Positions 45,301-53,426 of a DNA stretch of 64,000 bases are shown here, piece by piece. A program made the translations under genes and the position numbers. Positions within the stretch are counted from its first letter, which is position 1. Each line of letters starts with the position of its first letter. The notes under the pieces are model-generated. The model did no database searches, was not told where the DNA came from, and was given only the letters and a program-made list of their open reading frames with translations. The stretch is from DASYXT01 sp035934555. GTDB lineage: Bacteria; Verrucomicrobiota; Verrucomicrobiia; Limisphaerales; UBA8199. Location: contig DASYXT010000080.1 of the NCBI GenBank assembly GCA_035934555.1, positions 1 through 64,000 of the forward strand, read 5' to 3'.

Positions 45301-47149
45301 GGCCGACGGCGCCGGTTATGATTACTCCAATCTCGGCCCCGGCACCGGATACAGTTCAACCTCCGGCATTCGCGGCGGCGGTGGTCATGGCGGCTGGGGT
45401 GGTGCCAACCCCTCAGGTCGTGGCGGGGCCTACGATTCTATCAATTCACCAATCCTTGCCGGTAGCGCGGGTGGCAGTTATGGCAACGCGTCCTCAACGC
45501 CTGGCGGTGCCGGTGGTGGTGCTTTGCGGCTCAATATAACTGGCGTCCTGACCATCAACGGCCGCATCTCAGCCGATGGCCGGGATGGCGCTCCCAATAG
45601 CGGCGGCGGCGCCGGCGGCGCGCTTTGGATAAACGCCGGGACATTGGCCGGCTCCGGCAGAATCACTGCCAACGGTGGAGCAGGTTTGGTGAATGCGGGG
45701 GGTGGCGGCGGCGGGCGCATCTATCTGACTTACCAGTCGCCCAGCCAGTTTGATGGTTCGGTCCTTGCCGTGGGCGGCAACGGCGTTGTGCCTGGCGGAG
45801 CCGGCACCATTTTCATGATGCCTTCCGGTGCCAACCTGGGCCAATTGTTCATTGACAACGGCGGATTGACCGGGACCAACACGCCCTTCTCGAGCGCGTA
45901 TTCATCGCAAGGCTCGCTCCCGCTCTCTGACCTGACCGTCCGTGGTGGTGCTACGCTCCAACCGCTGACGCCGCTGCCGATGTTCGACAATTTCACCGTG
46001 GCCGCTGCAAGTTCAGTCGTTGCAACGCGTGGCCAAACCAACCTCGAGCTTATCGTTATGGGCAATGCGGATATCGCTCCGGGTGGTTCCGTTTCGGCTA
46101 ATGGCTGCGGGTTCGCCCAAGCCCAGGGTCCGGGCGCAGGGCATCCACTCAACAGTCAAGGCGCTGGCGGCGGTTACGGCGGCAGCGGCGGAGCGTCCGC
46201 TTCCGGGGCGACCGGGGGCAGGACTTATGGTTCGGCATCGCAACCAAGCGATTGGGGTAGCGGAGGTGCCGCCGGTGCGAACACGTTTTTTGGCGGTTCG
46301 GACGGTGGCGGCGCCGTGCGCATGAGTGTCGCTGGGACGTTCACTGTCGATGGCCTGCTCAGCGCGGATGGCAATCCGGGATTGCAGGACAACTCAGGGG
46401 GCGGCAGTGGTGGCAGTATTTGGGTTTCAGCTCGAGCGTTTACGGGGAAAGGCTGGGTTTCGGCCAATGGCGGTTCGGGCGAGCTTTACAACGGCGGCGG
46501 GGGTGGGGGCGGGCGCATCGCCATTTATTCGCCCGCTAACACCTATACCGGTGTTGTGTTCATTGCGGGTGGTCCTGGAGCCAATCCCGGCGAATCTGGC
46601 ACTCTAACCGAGGGCGACTTCAGCCCGTTCCAAGTTTTATCTCAATCCCCGGTCGGTTTAGTCAGTAATAGTGTCAGCAGCGTGGACCTGACCTTTAGTG
46701 AATTCCTCAGCAGCGCTAACGCGTCCGGCTTCACTTTGCGCGCACCCTTTGTGACGCTTGGCAATTCCAATGTGTCCGCCTATGCCACCGGCCCTGACAC
46801 AGTGCGCTTCAGTTTTCCGACGCTGAACCAGGCCGGCACTTACCAGATCGCGCTCGCTTCGGGTGTGACCAACATCTTTGGCCAGACGGTTTCGGAGGTT
46901 TATACAGGTGCGTTCACAATTTCGCTGCCAAGTATTGCTCCGCGTTTGAGCGCCACGACAACCGGCGGGAATTTAGGGGTCACCTGGCAAGGACTGACAG
47001 GCGTGGCCTACCAGGGCTGGTGGTCCACTAACCTGGTCGATTGGCAACCGCTCGGCGGTGTCCTTTACGCCAGTAACGCCTTGCTGCAACTGCAGTTGCC
47101 CATAAATGGCGCCCCGGCGGGGTTTCTGCGGGTGCAGGCCAGCGACTAA
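42383..47149 (+). CDS. giant glycine-rich surface protein with five tandem modules
   Basis: The product has 1588 residues. A signal peptide covers 1-27 (start ATG 42383; an upstream ATG at 42332 would bury it). After a ~150-residue head, five modules of about 240-270 residues repeat. Each contains a PGGxIxADGxGY start, a (GGGG)HGGYGG loop, GSGGG, a GTLxVDGxISAxG turn, GGSVWL, a GxIxANGGxG step, GGGGGGRIAL, an AYGG turn, GGAGTVY, and an LLxDNGGxxGTN end. An SbsA-like Ig domain (about residues 1410-1510) and an 'LxVTWQG..YQGWWSTNLVDWQPLGG' tail of roughly 70 residues close it. This resembles a long beta-helix or beta-solenoid adhesin, but I cannot name a family. No secretion genes adjoin it. 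Confidence 0.82.
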   Translation: MKATGFILSRALALLLGVLPSAASAAVVFTTNTLIHSFDTSYEGADIIVSNCTVTIDGSHRFLSLLVADGGVVTYTPSGSATLSVQRSAQNEPQVLISTNPVSLLLTGALVMVSVTDTNLNLFIPSQDYIVTQLTNGVIELERSAGSAIPDGSIVLVSYTVSDSTAAGLWLSIGGDMTVTGGGAINATGGGYSGGSGPGAGLTADELLDGSGGGYGGIGGTSSSNAVGGVTYGPFDVPTFPGSGGGTGVGGLGAPGGGVIHVSVGGTLAIDGAIAAKGGDAMNERSGGGSGGSVWLSAGAVTGGGAITANGGAGEPVHGGGGGGGRIALSCGTNNFAGTITAYGGPGWQAGGAGTVYTVTAGQSGLLVLDNGGQTGTNTTLTVVGAPNVLIQGNAKVLAVGTWTANNLTVASNGWLLALPLTALNLNAEDITIQPGGNIVADGAGSRPGTGQGFGWYSPQSPNSPCGGGGYGGAGGSGIMTNAGGGLGYGSQTAPTSFGSGGGGFTPNQGTSLSGYGGGAIHLTIVGTLQVDGLLSASGTAGLGTGGGGGSGGSLWITGGTLAGSGVIAANGGNGVDAIGGGGGGGRIALFPRLNSFTGVISAYGGSGANYGGAGTVYIQTGNGSQLILDNGGPRGTNTAIQTANSTDLIIRNGAVGVQNYPPQTFQNLWIGSNGWLTASSTPGGNYPGQVNLTITGNATIQSGGGIVTDAMGYGPGIGNGAGRVVFVSENYYLAGGGGHGGYGGGGIPGYAAGGLAQDDPVMGPTISGGGGGQMLPNFIGGTGGGSIHLIVNGTLQMDGVISANGGSGSGLGGGGGAGGSVWLAPGAITGAGIISANGGNGAYNTIAGGGGGGRIALLCNTNTFRGMISAYGGGLSNWGGAGTIYLKTNSQSVALLLLDNGNNSGTNSTFNSGTLVDVTVRGGAIAQIPTSGIIQNLLVQTNSAVVPSAVRGQSASLNASGNATIEPGGAISADGAGYDYSNLGPGTGYSSTSGIRGGGGHGGWGGANPSGRGGAYDSINSPILAGSAGGSYGNASSTPGGAGGGALRLNITGVLTINGRISADGRDGAPNSGGGAGGALWINAGTLAGSGRITANGGAGLVNAGGGGGGRIYLTYQSPSQFDGSVLAVGGNGVVPGGAGTIFMMPSGANLGQLFIDNGGLTGTNTPFSSAYSSQGSLPLSDLTVRGGATLQPLTPLPMFDNFTVAAASSVVATRGQTNLELIVMGNADIAPGGSVSANGCGFAQAQGPGAGHPLNSQGAGGGYGGSGGASASGATGGRTYGSASQPSDWGSGGAAGANTFFGGSDGGGAVRMSVAGTFTVDGLLSADGNPGLQDNSGGGSGGSIWVSARAFTGKGWVSANGGSGELYNGGGGGGGRIAIYSPANTYTGVVFIAGGPGANPGESGTLTEGDFSPFQVLSQSPVGLVSNSVSSVDLTFSEFLSSANASGFTLRAPFVTLGNSNVSAYATGPDTVRFSFPTLNQAGTYQIALASGVTNIFGQTVSEVYTGAFTISLPSIAPRLSATTTGGNLGVTWQGLTGVAYQGWWSTNLVDWQPLGGVLYASNALLQLQLPINGAPAGFLRVQASD

Positions 47150-47231
47150 CGTGTCGCGACACTGCCTCAAAACGGGCCAACCGGCTTCAGACCACCGGCT
47201 CAGCCTTGGGCAACGGCCTTGGCCCTGGGGA
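47150..47231. other. intergenic after the giant gene
   Basis: GTGTCGCGACAC at 47151-47162 is a 12-bp perfect palindrome immediately behind the stop codon. There is no T-run behind it, so it is a weak terminator candidate at best. Confidence 0.35.
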
Positions 47232-47444
47232 CTATGGTTGAATGTACCTAATCCGCACGGGCGTCGGGATATCCGGCGGACTTTTCATCGAAACCCGGAC
47301 GATCCGGCGCAGTCTCCCGCGTCGGGCAGTATAGCGTGGCAGGAGCACTGGCTCGTCATGCCGAGGCAGTGGATGCCAATTGGTCAGTTCCGCCAACCCA
47401 CGCACTTCCTGCAACATCTTCATCAAGTTTATTCGGGTCGCCAT
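47232..47444 (-). CDS. small hypothetical protein (70 residues)
   Basis: The frame starts MATRINLMKMLQEVRG and ends near PTPVRIRYIQP. It reads like real protein: helical N-terminus, a basic middle, and proline-rich end. I have the impression that similar short proteins recur in related genomes, but cannot confirm it. It has no neighbour with the same strand. Function unknown, and it could be a chance ORF. Confidence 0.42.
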   Translation of the reverse strand: MATRINLMKMLQEVRGLAELTNWHPLPRHDEPVLLPRYTARRGRLRRIVRVSMKSPPDIPTPVRIRYIQP

Positions 47445-47512
47445 GCGTTCTTAGAATGTTGAGAGCAAGTCACCTGCCATCTCAACGCTGAGCAGAATAA
47501 AGGGGTGGGGAG

Positions 47513-47561
47513 GGCTCGTCCCCCATCGGTAAGTGCCCAGTGACGTGAATAGGGACGAGCC
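47513..47561. repeat. 10-bp inverted repeat with 29-bp spacer
   Basis: GGCTCGTCCC (47513-47522) and its exact reverse complement GGGACGAGCC (47552-47561). It lies 129 bp upstream of the LptD-like gene. It could be a hairpin or operator, or a relic of a mobile element. Confidence 0.5.
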
Positions 47562-47689
47562 GTTCCCGCCCCGAGCCAATCCGTCCCGAGGTGTTCTCGC
47601 CACTTTAAGAACCAACCCTGGCCCAATGATGTCACACGACAATCCCGCTTGGCAGGTCTGGCGCCTTCTGGTTAGCTCAGCCCGCCCGA

Positions 47690-49921
47690 ATGACACCTGT
47701 GAGACGTTTCTGCCGGCGAATACTGTTTGCGCTGGTGCTCCTGGCGGCTGCTTGCCCGCTGCTGGCCCAGCAACAGCAGGTCGTCGAATGGTCTATCGTG
47801 CCGCTGTCCGGCGAAGAAGGCACTGTCATGTACGACATGCACACCGGCCTTTACACCGCCACCAACGGTGTGCTGGTTCGCTACGGGGAGGCGGTGCTGA
47901 CGGCCGAGCGCATGGTTCTCGATCAACCCAAAGGGGAAATCCTCGCCGATGGCGATGTGCGCATTCAGCAAGGCGAACAGTTCTATGCCAGCCAGCATGT
48001 CAGTTACAATTTTTTCACCCACCAGATGGAAGCGGAGCAGTTTCGCACGGGCGAGACGCCGGTGTTCGCCGCCGGCATCGGCCTGCATGGCGATTTGACC
48101 AATCACACTTATGAGGCCGCTCATGCGATGTTAACCACGGATGACATCGCCCACCCCGATTTCCAGGTGCGGGCGCGGCGTATCCGTATTATTCCCGGCA
48201 AGAAGATGATCGCGTATGACGCGGTGCTCTACGTCAAAGGCGTGCCGGTCTTTTATTTCCCGTATTACTCGCGCAATATTGGGCCGCGCTCGAACAACTT
48301 CAACTTTGTGCCCGGCTATCGGACGCTCTACGGCCCGTTCATCCTCGGCGATTATACCTGGTATCCGTCCGACGACCTGGATGTGATCATGCACACCGAT
48401 TACCGGGAAAAGCGCGGACCCGGCATCGGACCGGATGTGAACTTCCGGCTGGGCCGCTGGGGCCAGGGCAGTTTCAGCTACTACTACACGCACGATTCCC
48501 AACCGAATATCGACCAACTCGGCGTGCCCATTCCCGAAAACCGCCAGCGAGTCGGCTTTACATACCAGGCCAACCCCGCCACTAATTTTTTCGTCAAATC
48601 GGTCGTCGATTACCAAAGCGATGTTGCGGTCGTTCGTGACTTTTTTGAAACCCAGTATTTTCTCGATCCGCAGCCGAAGACGTTTGTCGAGGCCAACAAG
48701 TTCTGGGACAATTTCAGCCTCGACGCGTATGCACAGCCGCGGGTGGATAATTTTCTCGATACGGTCGAACGGCTGCCGGATATCCGGCTGACGGGCTTCC
48801 GCCAGCAACTGGGCGCCACGCCGTTGTATTACGAGAGCCAGAGTTCCGCGGGCTATTACGAAGAGGCGTTCGCGAATAACCTCGGCACCAACGGGCCGGC
48901 CACCGGTTCGATGAACTACTCCGCCGCCCGCGCCGATACCTACCACCAGGTGCTTCTGCCGGAAACCTTGTTTGGCTGGCTGAACCTCACACCTCGCGTT
49001 GGCGGTCGCTTCACCTACTACGGCACCGCCACGGGTCCCGGCGCCACGACCGACGAGCAGTACCGCGAGGTGTTCAATACCGGCGCCGAACTCTCGTTCA
49101 AGGCCTCGCGCCTTTGGCCGTCGGTCTCAAGCCAGGTCCTCGACATCAACGGCCTGCGCCATATCATCGAGCCGTCGGTCAATTATGTCTTCGTCCCGTC
49201 GCCCTCGGTGCCGCCGAGCCAGTTGCCCCAGTTCGATTATGAACTGCCCAGCCTGCGGTTGCTGCCGCTTGATTTCCCCGAGTACAACGACATCGATTCC
49301 ATCAATACCGAGAATGCCGTCCGCCTGGGTGTACGCAATAAGCTCCAGACCAAACGCGAAGGACAGGTAGTCAATCTCCTCGACTGGGATCTTTATATCG
49401 ATTGGCAGCTCGACCCGACGGCGGGCCAGGGCACCTTCAGCGATCTGTTTTCCGACCTCGCCATCAGACCTCGTTCATGGCTCACGCTCGAATCGCTCAT
49501 TCGCTACGACATTAACGACCATTTCCTGCGCATGTCCTACACCACCATCACCATCGCCCCGAATTCCATCTGGAGCTGGCGGGTGGGACAGTACTATCTG
49601 CTGCATGATCTCAGCGGTTCTCCCACGGCTCTAGGCGACGGCAACAACGTCTATACCAGCACGTTTTATTTCAAGCTGAATGAGAACTGGGGGTATCGGA
49701 TGTCCCATTATTTCGACGCGATGAGCGGCCGGATGGCAATGCAATCCTACGCGGTATATCGGGACCTGCGCTCCTGGACGGCGGCACTGACCTTCTACAT
49801 TAGTGACAACCCGATTGGGCCAAAGGATTACACCATCGCCGCGACCTTCTCGCTCAAGGCCTATCCGCACTTCGCGCCGGGCGTCGATGCGCTCGCGCCC
49901 TATGCGCTGTTGGGGCGGTAA
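47690..49921 (+). CDS. LptD-like outer membrane (LPS-assembly) protein
   Basis: The product has 743 residues. A signal peptide covers 1-26 (ILFALVLLAAACPLLAQ). An OstA/LptA-type beta-jellyroll follows (about 40-170: AERMVLDQPKGEILADGDVRI). Then comes the LptD barrel region, with the conserved VPVFYFPYYS and many alternating strands (NFNFVPGYRTLYGPFILGDY). Its likely job is insertion of lipopolysaccharide into the outer leaflet of the outer membrane. The last residues end LGR rather than in a terminal aromatic, as is seen in some divergent LptD forms. Other lpt genes are not nearby, and it stands alone on its strand. Confidence 0.82.
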   Translation: MTPVRRFCRRILFALVLLAAACPLLAQQQQVVEWSIVPLSGEEGTVMYDMHTGLYTATNGVLVRYGEAVLTAERMVLDQPKGEILADGDVRIQQGEQFYASQHVSYNFFTHQMEAEQFRTGETPVFAAGIGLHGDLTNHTYEAAHAMLTTDDIAHPDFQVRARRIRIIPGKKMIAYDAVLYVKGVPVFYFPYYSRNIGPRSNNFNFVPGYRTLYGPFILGDYTWYPSDDLDVIMHTDYREKRGPGIGPDVNFRLGRWGQGSFSYYYTHDSQPNIDQLGVPIPENRQRVGFTYQANPATNFFVKSVVDYQSDVAVVRDFFETQYFLDPQPKTFVEANKFWDNFSLDAYAQPRVDNFLDTVERLPDIRLTGFRQQLGATPLYYESQSSAGYYEEAFANNLGTNGPATGSMNYSAARADTYHQVLLPETLFGWLNLTPRVGGRFTYYGTATGPGATTDEQYREVFNTGAELSFKASRLWPSVSSQVLDINGLRHIIEPSVNYVFVPSPSVPPSQLPQFDYELPSLRLLPLDFPEYNDIDSINTENAVRLGVRNKLQTKREGQVVNLLDWDLYIDWQLDPTAGQGTFSDLFSDLAIRPRSWLTLESLIRYDINDHFLRMSYTTITIAPNSIWSWRVGQYYLLHDLSGSPTALGDGNNVYTSTFYFKLNENWGYRMSHYFDAMSGRMAMQSYAVYRDLRSWTAALTFYISDNPIGPKDYTIAATFSLKAYPHFAPGVDALAPYALLGR

Positions 49922-50004
49922 CCTCAGCGCAAAGACGCAAGACGAAACGAGCCCATTTGTTTCGGCGCGCTAATGCGCGCAACCCGACACGTGCAGTTGC
50001 AAAA

Positions 50005-51231
50005 TCATGTCCGCCACTCGCTCAACAGCCGTGTTTCTCGTTTCAACCAATCTTCCTGACCATCATGATGGGCGAACTGCGGCGCCACTCCCGCCTGCAC
50101 GTTGGCGGGTAACGACCGATACCAATCCAAGGTGACCTTGGCGGTGTCTGACATCGGACGAAAGGTCAGGCCCTTGGCCAACGCGCGCGACGCGTTACAG
50201 CGGTGCAAGCCTGCGCTCTCGCCTGCGGGAGGTTCGTATAGCGGAAATTGGCCGGCAACGCCTTTGCTCTTTAAGAACTCGTAGGGAACCCAGGTCAACA
50301 CTGCCGTCGAGCCAACACCGGCGAACACCTGCTCGAGCATCCGTTTCATCGATGTATCTCCAGCGGGACCAGTGGCGTTATAGATTCCGACCGTGTCGCG
50401 CTCGATGCATCGCACCAGCCAGTCAGCCAGGTCGCGCACGTCAATGACCTGGATCGGGTCGCTCGGCGCACCCGGCGCGATCATTTCTCCGGCCAATGAC
50501 GCGCGCACCGGCCAATAAATAAACCGGCCGGAAGTATCCCGCGGCCCCACGATAAATCCTGGCCGCACAATCATAACGCGACCCGGCATAGCCGTTTCGG
50601 CCGCGCGTTCGCACAGGGCTTTGCCGCCGCCGAAATTCTCGTAGTTCTTGCCCATATCCTCCGTTGTGGGGTCGGCGAGCGTCGCCAACGGCGCCGTTTC
50701 GTCGTAATTGGGTTTGCTGACATCGGCATACACCGAAATGGTGGAGATGAAGACGTACTGTTTGATGTGGGGCGCCAGCAACTCCGCTGAGGCCTTTACC
50801 ATGCGCGGGAAATAGCCGCTGGTATCTATGACCGCGTCCCACTGGCGCCCGGCCAATTGGGAGAGGCCTCTTGGGCTGTTGGGGTCGTGCGGGACGTCGG
50901 GCCGGCCGGCGGTCCGGCGGTCATCCGCCGTCTTGTTGGGATCACGGTTGCCGAACAGTTGGTCAACGTTCTTGGGTACCACGCTGGGCCGGCCTGCTTG
51001 ATGCCGGAGTTGTTCGGTCCGGCCGCTGTTGAAGTGAGTGACTTTATGACCGCGGGCCAGTGCCGATTCGGTGCAGGCCGGCCCGAGAAACCCGGTGCCG
51101 CCGAGAATCAGAATCCGCAGTGGTCGAGGCGCCGTGGTCTCCTGCGCAGCCATTAGGACGGACGAGTGCAGCGCGGTCGAAGACAAGGCCAGAGCTGAAG
51201 ACGCGATGAACCGGCGACGTGGGACGTTCAT
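50005..51231 (-). CDS. exported NAD-dependent epimerase/dehydratase-family protein
   Basis: The product has 408 residues. The N-terminus MNVPRRRFIASSALALSS has a twin-arginine-like motif followed by a hydrophobic segment, so it is probably exported folded through Tat. It is then a Rossmann fold with ILILGGTGFLGPACTESAL as the NAD(P) loop, YVFISTISVYADVS near the catalytic Ser, and a short-chain dehydrogenase-like active site. It resembles the 'isoflavone reductase/epimerase' group of secreted verrucomicrobial and planctomycete enzymes. Substrate unknown. The start at 51231 was chosen because upstream frame content is not protein-like. Confidence 0.83.
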   Translation of the reverse strand: MNVPRRRFIASSALALSSTALHSSVLMAAQETTAPRPLRILILGGTGFLGPACTESALARGHKVTHFNSGRTEQLRHQAGRPSVVPKNVDQLFGNRDPNKTADDRRTAGRPDVPHDPNSPRGLSQLAGRQWDAVIDTSGYFPRMVKASAELLAPHIKQYVFISTISVYADVSKPNYDETAPLATLADPTTEDMGKNYENFGGGKALCERAAETAMPGRVMIVRPGFIVGPRDTSGRFIYWPVRASLAGEMIAPGAPSDPIQVIDVRDLADWLVRCIERDTVGIYNATGPAGDTSMKRMLEQVFAGVGSTAVLTWVPYEFLKSKGVAGQFPLYEPPAGESAGLHRCNASRALAKGLTFRPMSDTAKVTLDWYRSLPANVQAGVAPQFAHHDGQEDWLKRETRLLSEWRT

Positions 51232-51368
51232 GGCTGACCTTACTTCTGCGTGACGCGGCGTCAAGCTGGATGGCGAGTGACATTTTGCGAGCCCCTTTCG
51301 CCTTCGAGCAGGTGGAAAACATCGGTGCGTATCTTCGATGGCTCGGCATTCCAGCTCCCGTTCCAGGG

Positions 51369-52064
51369 TCAACAACCATTGCAGTGACAAACGCGATATA
51401 CCAGGAACAGTTCCTTCTCGTAGCGGCGGGCGGACTTGAGTTCGAGTCGCGTGGCCTGAGCCAGGCGTGGCACACCGATTCCATCCGCGAGAGTCGGCGC
51501 GCCGCGCCCCCCAAAAACCTTGGGGCACACGGTCAGATGCAATTCGTCGACGACACCGGCGCGGAACAGCACGTTATTAATCTCGCCACCGCCTTCGCAG
51601 ACCAACCTTTTGACACCCCATTTGCGCGCCAGCCAGGTCAGCGCGCGCCGAAAATCGATTTCGCGACGGCCCACGATTTTTACTTCGTCAGCCACGGCAC
51701 GCAGTCTCTTCAGGCGCGCCTTCCCCGCGCGCTCGGTGGTCAGCACGATGACGGGTGAAAACTTGCCTTTGAATAATTCAGCATCCGGGTTGACGGTGCC
51801 CCTGCCGCTGACAACCACGCGCAAGTTGTATTCCGCCAGGCCGCGTTTCACCCGCAGCCGCCTGAACCGGACCGGCCCCGGGCCCAGGTTGATCGGGTTT
51901 AAATCCACCGTCCGCGCGCCGGACATCACCGCGTCGGCCGTTGCGCGCAACTCCAGCATGTGGGTGCGGTCGCGTTTGCTGCTGAAAGACGAGAGCGCGC
52001 GATTGGCCGTGGCGAGCTTGCCATCGGCCGTCATCGCGGCGTTGAGAAAAACAAACGGGCGCAT
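51369..52064 (-). CDS. stand-alone RibD-C-type reductase
   Basis: The product has 231 residues. It has the RibD reductase/dihydrofolate-reductase-like fold: FVFLNAAMTADGKLAT at the start, a pyrimidine-pocket region MSGARTVDLNP, CEGGGEINNVLFRAGVVDEL as the NADPH motif, and KVFGGR. It would reduce a diaminopyrimidine riboside or an analogue. Its start codon directly abuts the queA stop codon, so it is in an operon with queA. A separate full-length ribD is at the right edge, so this may be a second reductase or have another substrate. Ends of the gene are clear. Confidence 0.85.
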   Translation of the reverse strand: MRPFVFLNAAMTADGKLATANRALSSFSSKRDRTHMLELRATADAVMSGARTVDLNPINLGPGPVRFRRLRVKRGLAEYNLRVVVSGRGTVNPDAELFKGKFSPVIVLTTERAGKARLKRLRAVADEVKIVGRREIDFRRALTWLARKWGVKRLVCEGGGEINNVLFRAGVVDELHLTVCPKVFGGRGAPTLADGIGVPRLAQATRLELKSARRYEKELFLVYRVCHCNGC

Positions 52065-53141
52065 TCAGAGTATCAACATCGCATCGCCGTAGCTGAAAAA
52101 CCGGTACCGCTCGCGCACAGCCTCGGCGTAGGCGGCCAGGATGCGCTCGCGCCCCACCATCTTTCGCGGCGCGGCGAAGGCGCTGACTAACATCAGCAGC
52201 GTCGAACGCGGCAGGTGAAAGTTGGTCAGCAGCGCATCCACAATCCTAAAGTCGTGGGGCGGAAAAATAAATAGCCGAGTCCGGCCCACGCCGGCGGCCA
52301 AGGTGCCCCCGTGCAGGGCGGTGACGGTTTCCAGCACCCGCAAGGTGGTGGTGCCGACGGCCACCACGCGCCCGCCGCGGCGCTTCGCCTCGTTGATGGC
52401 TCCCGCGGTGGCTTCGCTCAACACAAAGCGCTCTTCGTGCATGACGTGCTCGGCCAGCGTGGCGGCTTTGACCGGCGCAAAGGTGCCTAAACCGACGTGC
52501 AGTGTGACGAACTGGACCTCGACGCCAAGTGAATGAATCTGCTTAAGCAGCTCGTGGGTGAAGTGTAATCCGGCGGTTGGCGCGGCGACCGAACCGGGCG
52601 GTTCGGCAAAAACAGTTTGGTAGCGCGCGCGGTCCGAATCAGTGACGCCCAGGTCGGGCCGGTTGATGTAGGGGGGCAGGGGCACCTCGCCCAGGCGCTC
52701 CAGCTCGTCGAGCAGGTTCGGTGTGCCGCTGAACACCAAACGCCGGTGCCCCTCGGCGTTGGTTTCGACAACCCGTGCGCGCAGAGGCTCGAGCGCGCCT
52801 TGGGCGTTGTGGAACTGAAGCTCGGTATGTACCCGCGCTCGTTTGCCCGGGCGGAGCATCACCCACCAATCATTCGGCCCGTTTTCTTCGAGCAACAGCA
52901 CCTCGAACCGGCCGCCCGTTCGCGCGTTGCTGGCGCGCAACCGTGCCGGAATCACCCGCGAGTTGTTCAACACGAGCAAGTCGCCGGCGCGCAAATAGCT
53001 CAGCAAATCGCGGAAGCGCCGGTGCTCCAGGCCCGCGGGGTCCCGCCGCAGCACCAGCAAACGCGAGTCCTCCCGGACTGGCGCAGGCTCTTGCGCAATC
53101 AACTCCGGGGGAAGAGAAAAATCGAAATCCGCTGTGCGCAT
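52065..53141 (-). CDS. queA: S-adenosylmethionine:tRNA ribosyltransferase-isomerase
   Basis: The product has 358 residues. It transfers the ribosyl part of SAM to preQ1 in tRNA, forming epoxyqueuosine in the wobble position of GUN-anticodon tRNAs. The sequence starts TADFDFSLPPELIAQEPA and shows LLVLNNSRVIPARL, PTAGLHFTHELL, TLHVGLGTFAPV, TTTLRVLETV and LLTNFHLPRSTLLMLVSAF, all typical of QueA. Full length. The tRNA-His gene of this window has a GTG anticodon, one of its expected substrates. Confidence 0.97.
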   Translation of the reverse strand: MRTADFDFSLPPELIAQEPAPVREDSRLLVLRRDPAGLEHRRFRDLLSYLRAGDLLVLNNSRVIPARLRASNARTGGRFEVLLLEENGPNDWWVMLRPGKRARVHTELQFHNAQGALEPLRARVVETNAEGHRRLVFSGTPNLLDELERLGEVPLPPYINRPDLGVTDSDRARYQTVFAEPPGSVAAPTAGLHFTHELLKQIHSLGVEVQFVTLHVGLGTFAPVKAATLAEHVMHEERFVLSEATAGAINEAKRRGGRVVAVGTTTLRVLETVTALHGGTLAAGVGRTRLFIFPPHDFRIVDALLTNFHLPRSTLLMLVSAFAAPRKMVGRERILAAYAEAVRERYRFFSYGDAMLIL

Positions 53142-53162
53142 GGGGGAGCATCAATCGAATAG

Positions 53163-53330
53163 CGCGCGCTGACAAGCTGTCGTTCCTTAAGCTGGCTAAG
53201 GCTGCCGGCGTAAAACTCTCGTTCGGTTCCAACGGACGCTATCCCAACATGGGGAAGCTGGATTATTGCTTCGAGGTGAACCGGTTGCTGGATTTACAGC
53301 CGGCTGACATGTTCAGCCCCGCTTCGCGTG
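53163..53330 (+). pseudogene. C-terminal relic of a PHP-domain (metal-dependent phosphoesterase-like) gene
   Basis: This frame encodes about 55 residues: LSFLKLAKAAGVKLSFGSNG, then LDYCFEVNRLLDLQPADMF. It looks like the end of a PHP hydrolase, where a G-x-N/S turn and LxYCxxMxxxLxLxxxDMF segment close the fold. Nothing protein-like precedes it on that strand, since queA is antisense there, so it is a truncated remnant. The frame reaches a stop at about 53365. Confidence 0.5.
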
Positions 53331-53426
53331 GCTGTAGAGCCAGCCAGCATGGGACACACACGTAAACGTCGCTTGCGCAGGACCGCCTACACAGCCTGCG
53401 CAAGCTCGTGGTTTCCTGTTTTCTGA

